From a bacterium (lineage in GTDB: Bacteria > Actinomycetota > Acidimicrobiia > Acidimicrobiales > Bin134): a stretch of DNA of 64,000 nt. Shown in pieces: positions 1 to 8,652 of this stretch. Under the pieces are notes generated by a model that made no database searches, was not told the origin of the DNA, and saw nothing but the letters and a program-made list of their open reading frames with translations. The DNA lies in assembly GCA_026708015.1 (NCBI GenBank), contig JAPOVT010000022.1, forward strand, positions 1 to 64,000, read 5' to 3'. Position numbers and translations under genes: made by a program. Numbering within the stretch: the stretch's first letter is position 1; the number at the start of each line of letters is the position of its first letter.

Positions 1-4
1 ATCA

Positions 5-619
5 ATGACATGGTTACCTCCTAATCGAGGTGACCGGCCAAAAGGGGGATGCTCAATATGGAGCCCTAAGAACCTGAGGTTTGGGGCAATAGTACTGCTC
101 ACCATTGGCGTAGGGGTGGCGGGAGCAGCAATTGGCTGGTGGGTGCGAGACGCACGAGGCGACTCACAGGCATCCTTGAGGGTCGAGGCAGTTGTCGACA
201 GGCCCGTCTCCGTCGTTAGTCCCTCAGATACACCACTCGGCCGGATGCCTGCAGTCCTAGGATTGCCGCTTGATCAGGCTCGCCGCGTGCTATTCGACTC
301 CGGGATACCAGCCGATGCAATCAATGTGGCTCAACAGCCATCCGCGCTGGAGCAAGGACTCGTACTACTCCAAGACCCTCCAGCCAGCTCAGCCCTTTCG
401 GGCAGCGTTTCTCTGGTGGTGTCCGTTGAGGCTGCCGTGCCGAATTTGGTAGGGCTCTCAGCGGACGACGCTCAGGCCCTCCTCGAAGATCTCGGTGCGA
501 AACCGACTATCCAACTTCGCTTCGATCCCAATTCCGCCCCTGGGACAGTGCTGGCGTCCACTCCATCTACCGGGGAAATTCTCGAGCGGTCGATCGTGCT
601 CGAAGTTTCCTCGCGATAG
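5..619 (+). CDS. Membrane-anchored PASTA-domain protein
   Basis: Probable membrane protein of about 204 residues. One hydrophobic segment lies at about residues 27-45 (AIVLLTIGVGVAGAAIGWW), followed by an extracellular part with two PASTA-like repeats at about 80-140 and 142-204. Each begins with a Val/Met-Pro-x-(Val/Leu)-x-Gly-(Leu) signature (MPAVLGL, VPNLVGL) and ends with the typical Gly-S-V/I-V-L-x-VS strand. PASTA repeats in actinobacteria bind peptidoglycan or muropeptides, usually on serine/threonine kinases or penicillin-binding proteins; no such catalytic domain is visible here. Only four bases precede the first ATG, so the start could lie outside the window. It heads a same-strand run with the next two exported proteins, which suggests a cell-surface role. 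Confidence 0.65.
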   Translation: MTWLPPNRGDRPKGGCSIWSPKNLRFGAIVLLTIGVGVAGAAIGWWVRDARGDSQASLRVEAVVDRPVSVVSPSDTPLGRMPAVLGLPLDQARRVLFDSGIPADAINVAQQPSALEQGLVLLQDPPASSALSGSVSLVVSVEAAVPNLVGLSADDAQALLEDLGAKPTIQLRFDPNSAPGTVLASTPSTGEILERSIVLEVSSR

Positions 620-672
620 CTGTCTGGCGTTTTCAGGATGCAACCCCTCAACTCAACAATAGCTGACGACAA

Positions 673-3600
673 ATGAGGCGCTGGCAGGCCACGGTCGTCG
701 TCATTCTGGTCGTTGCAATAGCTGCCACCTGGCAACAGGGCCTGCTCCAAGACGGCATCGAAGATCTGCGCGGCTACGACCGCGATACATCCCTGAGTGG
801 GACCTCGGAGCGAAATGAGTTTGCAACTGCTCCTGCCAGATCAAACATACCCATTAGCTCTGCATTCCATGACGATTGGATCGCGGAGGTATCTGGCGAG
901 AGTGATTCGACAGAACGAGAAGGAGAAGCGAACGCATCTGCCTTGCGTGAGGTGTCCGAATCGGAGCGATTCCGTGTCTTAGCTCAAACCAACAACGCGA
1001 CTCTCTTTGCTGGTTCTACTGTAGGAGTAGAACCAACCGATATCGAGATGTCCATAATTCCATCTTCAGAAAATGCCTCTGATACCGACGGCCTGTTAGG
1101 TAACGGCGTAGAAATAAAAAGTGACGTGGAAGCGTCGGGAGAATATATCTTGACTCTTGCTCTCCCCGATGAGCCTGCTGCCGATTCCATACCTGGGGTA
1201 TGGCACGTAGGGGAAAACAATCAAGCTTCATTCGTCCCTGGCGTATGGGACATCGACGCCAACACGATTACCGTATACGTGCAGGACTTTTCCAAGTTCT
1301 GGGGTGGATGGTGGAATCCATTGAATTGGATTTATGAAGCAACAGACTTTGTATTCGACTACCTTACAGGTCGCACGGACCCACCGCCTTGTAGAAATGA
1401 CGCTCCTTTCTGGGCAAGTCTCCGAAAAGAAGAGTTGTCATCAGTCCACATTTGTCTCCAATCCAGTGATCCAATTGACGGTATTGAGGCGGTCGAAATT
1501 CTCATAAAGTCCAACCGCGCTACTTTACAACTCATGGAAGTTCCCAGGACGAAGAAGAACTTGTGGGTAGACCTGCAAACTGATTGGATGCGACCGTTGC
1601 TGGTCGACCTGGCAACAATCGTAGAGACAACCTGGTTCAATGAGCGGAGCCAGCGAGATACATCTGTACTCCTATTTGGTGGCCAGACTATGTCATATAG
1701 TCTCGCGAGACCTGCTCAGGATGTCCAAATTGCTGCCCATGCCTATCAAACTATAGCGATAGGATTCGCTAACCTGATATTTAGCGTCATCGGCGGAATG
1801 GAGTTAAACGAAGAACTGGTGGCAATGTTAGCGTTATCCAAATGCGCGTACGACCTTGTCATTGCTGATGGTGGATCCATCGAAGCTAGCACGAATCTCC
1901 TAACATATCTTGAACCACTCCTCGCTTGCATACTCAATCTAATCCAAAATCCTCAATTGGCTGCTGATGTTGCAACAGAAACTGCCAATTTGGTTGGATT
2001 GTCGGACAATATTGCTCGCGCTGCCGGAGATAATGTTCTGAGCACTCTCGACAGTGGCCGAATGAAAGGAGTTGCGAAAACTTTAGGCAAGATTACAGCC
2101 GTGGCTTCACTGGTCGTCAACGCATGGGATGCCACATTCGATAGTCTTGCCAAGAGTCGAATGACGGTTTCACTTATTGGAAATCCTTCACTGTCTGAAT
2201 CATCGCCGCATACTCAGATCGACTTTGACGCGATACAAGAAATAACGGGAGAGACTCCTGTGATATTGATTGCCGACACGTCAGGGTCGATGGATGAGAT
2301 CGTTGATGGGCAAGTAAAGCTAGAATTGGCTAAGGCGTCCATGCTTGAATTCTTGTCAACCGTTAGCCCAACACGCCAAGTTGCCCTTCGCACCTTTCCG
2401 TCTACTCAAGGAGGGGAATGCAATTCTGGAGAATTGTGGATCGATTTCTCTCCTCCAACCTTTGCGATGAGAACAAGAGTTCGCTCCTTGTACGCTGACG
2501 GCGATACCCCTACAGCGGAGGCCCTCCAAGCAGCCGTTGAGGATATCCGAAGGGCTGGAATTTCACAGGCCGAAATTGCTCTCTTTTCGGATGGTCTCGC
2601 CAATTGCGCGGATCCATGTGCAGTTGCAAACGATATTGTCGCCACGGGAATAGATATCAGAGTCCATACGGGTGCCTTTGTGGATAGCGAGGAGGGAAGG
2701 GGCATTCTCCGGTGTATTTCCGATGCAACCGGGGGCACCTATGTGGAGAGTTCAGGCCAGGAAAGCGAGTTTGCCGAGGAACTGGGAGAGTTCTTGGAGC
2801 GCAACTCGATTCCGAGGCTAGAGATTGCGCTTGAGGTTCCTGATACGGTCGCGCCCTCTACTGGTCCGGCTGAGCAACAACAACGCGTGGACGCGGTGGT
2901 TCGTAACGACAGCAATGTTGCCGCGAAAGACGTTGTCGTGTCGCTCGAGGTGGACGGAGGTCCGGAACCAACTCGCCGGTCAGTAGCGATTGGAAATATC
3001 GCTCCCGGCGCAGAGGAAACGGCATCGTGGGAATTGCGTCCCAGTTTTGGCAGCGTCGGAGCCGATCTGGCGCTGGGAGTGTCAGTGGTAGCGGATAACA
3101 CCAAAAAAGTCGTGTCCACTTTTGACGCGGTGGCGGTTGAGAACCTCAATAATCCCGAGGATGCGGGTCCGATTGTGGGGGTAGGCCAGGTTGTGGTCAT
3201 GGGAGATCAGCTGCTCACTGGGGTGGGCTCAAACGGCCGAGATGCCGACGGCAGTTGCCGAAAAGGCCGGAACATCGGCCTGCTTGAGGTTTTCGGGCAG
3301 GATTCAGAGAGGTCTCTTGCCTGTGCGAATGCCCTGATCGCACATCTCACTGCACCGGACTGGGCCAAAGGTGTCGACTCCCAGATCAACCAGCTCGCCG
3401 TTCTCCTTGATGAAGGCAACCCCATCAACGGTGTGATCTTGAGCATCGGCGCCACCGACTTGGGTCTTTCAGAACTGACCCAGGAGTGCGTGCTTTCGAT
3501 CGTTTCCTGCGACTCTGAGATATCCGGCATGGCCACTGAAGACTGGCTTGAGGGATCAATCGCTGGCAGCGGACCCCGACGGAATTCGGTCCTGTCAGAG

Positions 3601-4620
3601 TTGGTGCGGTCATTTGGTGCCGTCGATCAGGAACTGAACGCGGCCATGGGCGAATCGCGCCAGGCCCCCATATTGCTTTTGGCGCAACCACGGGCTTTCT
3701 CATTTGTAAGTGGAGCATGTTTCGAGCGCTGGCATGGCGGAGAGACCCCCCTCCTAACTCAAGCTGAATTGAACCTGTACCATTACTTTGTTTCCGCGGT
3801 CAACGGCACTTTGGAAGCCGCAGCGTTGGCCGCACAGGAACTGGGCTTGCCCGTGTTATTTGTGGACGCCACCGAGACCGCGTACCTCCCCGACCATACA
3901 GCGTGCTCAAGCCAGCCCTACGTTCGCAGCCTCGAGCCATTGTTTGAAGCTGGTCCTGACTCAATCGCCGCACTGGTGGAACAAGGCATCCCTGGGGTAG
4001 TTGGCGAGGAACTCAACGAAGACGCCGTCGCCGAGTTCAGCGAGGAATTCTTGGCACCGAACCTCGAAGGCGAGCAGGCGCTAGCCAACGCGGTGCTGAG
4101 ATGGTCTCGTAGCGACGAAGCTCTCATTGCAAACAACGCCATGAACGACAGATTCGTGCAGCGCTCCGCCGGTGTCGCCGCCGATCTGCTCAATACGTCG
4201 CAAGACTACGAAACCCTGACTCTTGGCTCTGACAGGTCGATCACCCTTGAGTCGGGCCAAGGTTGGAACGTAGAAGTATCCGGCTTCCTACCCGGTTCCC
4301 TGGTTACCGCCTCGGTGAAACCCAGTGGAAGGTTCCTTGCCTCTTCGGTTGCCGACCGGCGGGGCACGGCGAATCTGTACATGGTTTTGGGCCCCGAAGA
4401 AGCAGCGCTGGAAGAAGCAGCGATCGTGGTCAAGGGACGAGGCCGTTCAGGGGCCGCGGTTTCAGGGGCACAGCCTGTCGAGGTGCTGCCTCCGCTTCGC
4501 CCTCTTTACTCGCTTATCCTTCCAGCGTTGGCGGCTCTTCTGTTGCTCGGCTCGCTACTCCTTTGGAGGCTCTACGCGTTGAAGCGGGGACGTCGGGTTC
4601 GGATTTTTGTGACGGATTGA
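673..4620 (+). CDS. Large surface protein with von Willebrand A domain and SGNH-like region
   Basis: 1315-residue membrane protein. It has an N-terminal hydrophobic signal/anchor at about residues 5-20, a von Willebrand factor A domain at about 528-710 and a C-terminal transmembrane helix at about 1280-1302 followed by a basic tail. The MIDAS motif DTSGS (about 535) is intact, preceded by the hydrophobic strand VILIA, and a later TPTAEAL segment fits the second metal-binding loop. Residues about 840-1115 resemble an SGNH/GDSL esterase fold: VVVMGDQLL where GDS is expected, then LSIGATDLG in the GxND position and a late DHTAC. The nucleophilic Ser position reads Gln, so esterase activity is doubtful. 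Between the two lies a CARDB-like beta-sandwich segment. Likely faces the outside through two membrane anchors. The SGNH assignment is weaker than the vWA one. Confidence 0.7.
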   Translation: MRRWQATVVVILVVAIAATWQQGLLQDGIEDLRGYDRDTSLSGTSERNEFATAPARSNIPISSAFHDDWIAEVSGESDSTEREGEANASALREVSESERFRVLAQTNNATLFAGSTVGVEPTDIEMSIIPSSENASDTDGLLGNGVEIKSDVEASGEYILTLALPDEPAADSIPGVWHVGENNQASFVPGVWDIDANTITVYVQDFSKFWGGWWNPLNWIYEATDFVFDYLTGRTDPPPCRNDAPFWASLRKEELSSVHICLQSSDPIDGIEAVEILIKSNRATLQLMEVPRTKKNLWVDLQTDWMRPLLVDLATIVETTWFNERSQRDTSVLLFGGQTMSYSLARPAQDVQIAAHAYQTIAIGFANLIFSVIGGMELNEELVAMLALSKCAYDLVIADGGSIEASTNLLTYLEPLLACILNLIQNPQLAADVATETANLVGLSDNIARAAGDNVLSTLDSGRMKGVAKTLGKITAVASLVVNAWDATFDSLAKSRMTVSLIGNPSLSESSPHTQIDFDAIQEITGETPVILIADTSGSMDEIVDGQVKLELAKASMLEFLSTVSPTRQVALRTFPSTQGGECNSGELWIDFSPPTFAMRTRVRSLYADGDTPTAEALQAAVEDIRRAGISQAEIALFSDGLANCADPCAVANDIVATGIDIRVHTGAFVDSEEGRGILRCISDATGGTYVESSGQESEFAEELGEFLERNSIPRLEIALEVPDTVAPSTGPAEQQQRVDAVVRNDSNVAAKDVVVSLEVDGGPEPTRRSVAIGNIAPGAEETASWELRPSFGSVGADLALGVSVVADNTKKVVSTFDAVAVENLNNPEDAGPIVGVGQVVVMGDQLLTGVGSNGRDADGSCRKGRNIGLLEVFGQDSERSLACANALIAHLTAPDWAKGVDSQINQLAVLLDEGNPINGVILSIGATDLGLSELTQECVLSIVSCDSEISGMATEDWLEGSIAGSGPRRNSVLSELVRSFGAVDQELNAAMGESRQAPILLLAQPRAFSFVSGACFERWHGGETPLLTQAELNLYHYFVSAVNGTLEAAALAAQELGLPVLFVDATETAYLPDHTACSSQPYVRSLEPLFEAGPDSIAALVEQGIPGVVGEELNEDAVAEFSEEFLAPNLEGEQALANAVLRWSRSDEALIANNAMNDRFVQRSAGVAADLLNTSQDYETLTLGSDRSITLESGQGWNVEVSGFLPGSLVTASVKPSGRFLASSVADRRGTANLYMVLGPEEAALEEAAIVVKGRGRSGAAVSGAQPVEVLPPLRPLYSLILPALAALLLLGSLLLWRLYALKRGRRVRIFVTD

Positions 4621-4630
4621 GTTTGAAGAG

Positions 4631-6346
4631 ATGCGGCGTGTAGTTGTTGTTTTGGTGGTTGTGGCTGTTTTGGTTTCGGGGTTCGCGGTAGCGGTGTCCG
4701 GGACGGTGGCCGCGCAGTCGGCAGTTACGCAGCAGACTATTGCGATTCGAGACCAGTTGGTCTTCGACCAGGAGGCGCTGTTGAACGTGTACCGCTGTCG
4801 TTTCGGGGTGGACACCCAGGTGGTGCCCGGCGGGTGCGCTGGCGGGCAGCCGTCTCGGTTCCCGGCTGGGCCTGGTGTGTTTGAGGGGCACCCTGCACCG
4901 GGCGACATCGAAATTCGCGACAGGCTGATTGGCGATCAGGAGGCGCTGTTGAACGTGTACCGCTGTCGTTTCGGGGTGGACACCCAGGTGGTGCCCGGTG
5001 GCTGCGCGCAGCCCGGGCCGAGGGATAGCTCTTCGGTCGGCCCTGACGCCGGGGTAGTTCCCATCCAAGCGGTGTATCTAGTGCCGCAGGGAAAGTCGCC
5101 CGTTGTGTTTCGCGCTGAGGCGATCGCTGCCGGGGTGGTGGAGGCCCAGAGATGGTTCCGCTCCCAGACCGAGGGGAGGCATCCGCTGTTCGCCCGCGAC
5201 CGGAATTCGGTATCGGTGAAGACTATTGAGTTGGATCGACCGCTCAGCCGTTTTGCGGGTACAACGGATTTAGCGGATCATGTGAGGGAAGCCCTCCGCC
5301 TTCCTGCGAGAACGCCATTGCTGATCGTGATGGAGGCAAGCTTCTATCCCGATGGAGCATCGGATTTTCTTTGTGCAAGGCACTCTGGTTCGGTGATTGT
5401 GTTCCCACTGGCCAATTGCTCGTTTTCCCCCGAGCCCGGAGACAGATGGCCAAATAGGTTCTCAAGTGTGATCGCCCATGAACTGGTCCATCTTCTGGGC
5501 GCGGCATGGCGGCAGAGGAAATGCGCCCCGAATTACTTGCCTATCGGCCATGTCGATGACGACGCTAACGACGTCATCTATGCAGGTCCTGGAGGACGGA
5601 ACTGGGTAAACCCAGTTCTGGACTCCGGCAACGACGACTACTACCTGCACGGGCGCACCGACTGCTACGACATCGATAGGAATCCGCTGCTGGTCTCCGA
5701 ACCAGGCGTAACACTAACCCCACTAACCCCGACTCCGACCGGGATCCCGTTTCAGGCGGTTTACGCGGTCCCGTCAGACGTCGCCTCGGTAGCCGGGAGG
5801 GAGTCGTCCATAGCCAGCGTGATCGGCGAGGTGCAGAAGTGGTACCGCTCCCAAACCGGGGGCAGGCACCCGCTGTTCGCCCGCGACGGGCCCTCTGTAT
5901 CTGTGGTCACAGTGCATCTAGACCAGCCAAGAGACGCTGTCCGTGACTTTGGCCGCAAATTTCATAGTGAAATCCGCCGAATGTCCGGCCTGAATCCCCA
6001 AGCGCCACTGCTCGTAATCATCGAAAACCCGACCTCCGGCTGCGGTCATCGTTCATATGTCGTGGGAGTCACCACAGATTGCGTGGGCGCACAAGGAGAA
6101 GACGCAGTCTGGTGGATCTCAGTAGCCAGGCATCTCGCGAAAGCGCTCCGAGCGGATATCGGCTGCGGGCCGAACTCCACTGGAGTGCTCGGTTACAACG
6201 ACGACAACCGCGACCTGTTTTACGATGGGCCAGAGAACTGGGATCGGGAAAACCTAGTCCTCGACGCCGGCAACGACGACTACTACATGCACGACAACGA
6301 CGACTGCTATGACATCGCAGACAACCCGCTACTGGCACCCGGGTAG
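4631..6346 (+). CDS. Secreted protein with two tandem zincin-like domains, one catalytically degenerate
   Basis: 571-residue exported protein starting 10 bases after the preceding gene. A signal peptide covers about residues 1-30 (VVVLVVVAVLVSGFAVAV, then AQS). Two copies of a ~35-residue motif with IRDQL-x-x-DQEALLNVYRCRFG and a final PGGC follow at about 35-70 and 92-126; their DNA is almost identical over about 60 bp, so this duplication is recent. Two homologous ~200-residue domains come next. The first has HELVH (about 283-287), the HExxH zinc site of zincin metallopeptidases, and ends with LDSGNDDYYLHG and DCYDIDRNPLL. The second keeps the same ending (LDAGNDDYYMH, DCYDIADNPLL) but has ARHLAKAL where HELVH should be, so it is probably non-catalytic. 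Substrate unknown; function as a peptidase is inferred only from HExxH. Confidence 0.65.
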   Translation: MRRVVVVLVVVAVLVSGFAVAVSGTVAAQSAVTQQTIAIRDQLVFDQEALLNVYRCRFGVDTQVVPGGCAGGQPSRFPAGPGVFEGHPAPGDIEIRDRLIGDQEALLNVYRCRFGVDTQVVPGGCAQPGPRDSSSVGPDAGVVPIQAVYLVPQGKSPVVFRAEAIAAGVVEAQRWFRSQTEGRHPLFARDRNSVSVKTIELDRPLSRFAGTTDLADHVREALRLPARTPLLIVMEASFYPDGASDFLCARHSGSVIVFPLANCSFSPEPGDRWPNRFSSVIAHELVHLLGAAWRQRKCAPNYLPIGHVDDDANDVIYAGPGGRNWVNPVLDSGNDDYYLHGRTDCYDIDRNPLLVSEPGVTLTPLTPTPTGIPFQAVYAVPSDVASVAGRESSIASVIGEVQKWYRSQTGGRHPLFARDGPSVSVVTVHLDQPRDAVRDFGRKFHSEIRRMSGLNPQAPLLVIIENPTSGCGHRSYVVGVTTDCVGAQGEDAVWWISVARHLAKALRADIGCGPNSTGVLGYNDDNRDLFYDGPENWDRENLVLDAGNDDYYMHDNDDCYDIADNPLLAPG

Positions 6347-6465
6347 CACCCCGGCCTAGCGAGCATCGGTAACGCGAATCACATAATGAAATTAGCGAAA
6401 ATCACATAGATAATTGTCTGCGAAATCTATAGCGAGTTGCTCGGAGCAGGGTCTATCGTTGTGCT
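6347..6465. other. AT-richer intergenic segment
   Basis: Short AT-richer stretch between the protease-like gene and the broken ATPase. No convincing hairpin, RNA gene or coding frame was seen. Confidence 0.4.
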
Positions 6466-6760
6466 GTGTCGCTTGTTTCGCCACGATACCCCCGGATCGT
6501 CGAGCGCGTATTGCGTGACGACCTGTTGCCAGATTTCCCCGCCATCTTGCTTGTGGGGCCGCGGGGTTGCGGCAAGTCGACCTCGGCTGCCTAGTTCGCC
6601 GATGCGACTGTCGACCTCTCGCGGCCCGGAATGGCGCGCGCCGCCAGGGAAGACCCCGACAGTGTGCTCAGCGCCGTCTCTGGCTGCTTGGTGATCGACG
6701 AGTGGGCAAGAGGCCCCCGGGATTGTCGGCACCGTCAAACGAGATGAGTTGCCCTCGTAG
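6466..6760 (+). pseudogene. Broken AAA-family (AAA_14/DUF4143-type) ATPase, N-terminal remnant
   Basis: From the GTG at 6466 a reading frame gives the characteristic start of AAA_14/DUF4143 ATPases: YPRIVERVLRDDL, then the Walker A loop GPRGCGKST. A TAG stop at 6592-6594 interrupts it just after Walker A. In the same frame beyond the stop the family pattern continues (FADATVDLSRPG, then CLVIDEW, a Walker B strand). After that the frame must shift by one base near 6710 to continue with IVGTVKRDEL. The downstream two thirds of the usual 400-residue protein are missing. One nonsense codon, one frameshift and a truncation make this a dead gene. It sits beside a toxin-antitoxin-like pair, a common place for gene debris. 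Confidence 0.65.
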
Positions 6761-6945
6761 ATTCGCTCCGGTGGTGCCGTTGGCCGCCATCGGGGACTTC
6801 CGCCACCAGCCGAGTTTTTCGGCCCGGTACCCGCCCCGGATGGTGGGCAGCGGCCGAGAACATCGTGTTTGCCGGGCCAGGCTCCTTTGATCGGGTTTGG
6901 CTGCTAGTTATTGCAAAATATTTCTGATAGAAGTAGTATTTTGAT

Positions 6946-7611
6946 ATGGGGATGATCAGCGTCCTGGAAGCTGCTGATGAACTCGGAGTCAGCGGACGTC
7001 GTGTTCATCAGATGCTCGCGGACGGTCGCCTGGCGGGTGAGCAAGTTGGCCGAAATTGGGTTCTCGACCGAAGAGCAGTCCAACAGGCGGCCCGGCGCCG
7101 GGTTCCCGCTGGAAGGCCATGGTGCCCGTCGTCGGCTTGGGACGTGCTCGCCATGGCCAGTGGCGTCGAGGTCGGTGGGTCAGCTGTTGATCGGTTCCGC
7201 GCTCGCCAACGAGCTGAGGACGGAATAGCGCCGCTCGTCGGGAAACTGGCCAGTCGTGCGGAGCGTCACCAGCTCTATGCCCACCCCTCGGTCTTAGGGG
7301 AATTGATGGAGCACCCTGGGATTGTCGCCTCCGGCGTGAGTGCTCTCGGTTCTCACAATGTAGACCTCGTCGCCGTCGACCAGGCGGAGGGCTATATCCG
7401 CAGGTCTGAGCTGGCCAGCCTGATTGATGAATACGCGCTCGACAACGCAGTCGACCGGCCAAACGTCCAGTTGAGAGTGGTGGGTGACGAATACTGGCCA
7501 TTTGAGCCTGGACAGCGGTATGCCCCCCTGCCGATTGTGGCTCTAGACCTACTCGACTCCGCTGACGAGCGTTCACGACGCGCGGGCCAAGAACTCCTTA
7601 ATCGGTTGTGA
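6946..7611 (+). CDS. HTH (excisionase/MerR-like) antitoxin candidate
   Basis: 221 residues. The first 50 form a helix-turn-helix of the excisionase/MerR type (SVLEAADELGVSGRRVHQML, then GEQVGRNWVLDRRAV). The rest has no domain I recognise and may bind the partner protein. The stop overlaps the start of the next gene (GTGA), so the two are translationally coupled. HTH protein first and nucleotidyltransferase second is the order of AbiE-type (type IV) toxin-antitoxin pairs; the antitoxin role is inferred from that. The AT-rich 45 bases upstream contain a TAGTAT box close to the ATG, consistent with a promoter giving a very short or absent leader. Confidence 0.55.
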   Translation: MGMISVLEAADELGVSGRRVHQMLADGRLAGEQVGRNWVLDRRAVQQAARRRVPAGRPWCPSSAWDVLAMASGVEVGGSAVDRFRARQRAEDGIAPLVGKLASRAERHQLYAHPSVLGELMEHPGIVASGVSALGSHNVDLVAVDQAEGYIRRSELASLIDEYALDNAVDRPNVQLRVVGDEYWPFEPGQRYAPLPIVALDLLDSADERSRRAGQELLNRL

Positions 7612-8354
7612 ACATCTGGCCGACGATCGACCGAGAACCGGTTGATCTTCCGGTTTTGCCTGGGTTGGACGATCGCCTATGGCTTGCACTCGTTGAACTG
7701 ACCGAGGTGATGCAAGGTGCATGGACGCTGATCGGTGGACAGATGGTTTTGCTTCATTCCCTCGAAAACGAAGCCCAAGCTCCGCGTGTTTCCGCAGACA
7801 TCGACGTCTTGGTCGATGCCCGCGTCGCAGCGGGCGGAATACGCGAGTTTGTGAACGCACTCGGCTCGCTCGGGTTTGACCTCGAGGGAGCATCACCCGA
7901 TGGGCTTGCCCACCGCTATGGCCGCGATGGTGTAGGCATCGATGTCTTAGCGCCCGAAGGCCTCGGCCCGCGTACCGACCTCACCACAACTCCGCCTGGT
8001 CGAACGCTCGAGGTACCTGGAGGCTCACAAGCGCTCAGCCGCACCGAGTTCGTGCCCATCCGATTCCAGCAATCGACCGGTTACGTGCCCAGACCATCCC
8101 TGCTAGGAGCAATCATCTGCAAGGCAGCGGCAGTCGATATCGACGACGTGCCCAGCGCCCAAAGGGCAGACCTGGCCCTGTTGCTGAGCTTGGTGGGAGA
8201 CCCCCTCATCCTCGCAAGCAAACTGACCTCGAAGGACAAAGCTCGACTCCGCAAGAGATCCGAGATGGGCAGTCCAGAAAACCCCGCATGGCACACCCTC
8301 AACGTCCACGATGCCGACCGAGGCCGAGCCGCATACCGACTGCTTACCCGCTAA
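7608..8354 (+). CDS. Nucleotidyltransferase-fold toxin candidate (AbiEii-like)
   Basis: 248 residues beginning at the GTG that overlaps the preceding stop. The segment LIGGQMVLLH followed about 20 residues later by SADIDVLVD matches the Gly-Gly ... Asp-x-Asp pattern of DNA polymerase beta-like nucleotidyltransferases in the AbiEii/MenA group, which in known members modify tRNA or other RNA and arrest growth. The C-terminal half (KAAAVDIDDVP-x-AQRADLALLL) resembles the helical part of these proteins. Paired with the upstream HTH gene this looks like a toxin-antitoxin or abortive-infection module. Toxicity is an inference. Confidence 0.55.
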   Translation: MNIWPTIDREPVDLPVLPGLDDRLWLALVELTEVMQGAWTLIGGQMVLLHSLENEAQAPRVSADIDVLVDARVAAGGIREFVNALGSLGFDLEGASPDGLAHRYGRDGVGIDVLAPEGLGPRTDLTTTPPGRTLEVPGGSQALSRTEFVPIRFQQSTGYVPRPSLLGAIICKAAAVDIDDVPSAQRADLALLLSLVGDPLILASKLTSKDKARLRKRSEMGSPENPAWHTLNVHDADRGRAAYRLLTR

Positions 8355-8652
8355 CCCCCATATCGAGGCGCCTTTGGCTTATGTAGAGCGGGAATGTGCG
8401 CCGGATCGGCGCATCGGGAATCTGGATGCCCTATCCGGTAGAGAGATGGGATCAACCAGTTGACGGAGATTTCGGTCACCGTCGTATAGATGGAGCGGAT
8501 CGCAGAATGCAAGTGGCAGAAGTCGCATAGGCGACTGCTTGCGAGTCGGGCCTTGGTTGTTCCTGGTGAGTGCTCTGTGAAAGACACTGCGATGGGTTGC
8601 CCTGCTACATTCGATCTCTTCAAGCCGCGAGCTGGCACCCCAGGGGGACGGA
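8355..8652. other. Intergenic region upstream of the transporter operon
   Basis: About 300 bp separating the toxin-antitoxin-like pair from the oxidoreductase-transporter operon. Short open frames here have no family resemblance. It must hold the promoter of the downstream operon, but no -35/-10 pair stands out. A GGGGGACGGA stretch just before 8653 is a plausible ribosome binding site. Confidence 0.4.

Noticed and set aside
6567-6890. Plus-strand 107-residue frame between protease-like gene and HTH gene
   Set aside because: It lies out of frame with the ATPase remnant that shows Walker A and Walker B, and has no sensible start or composition.
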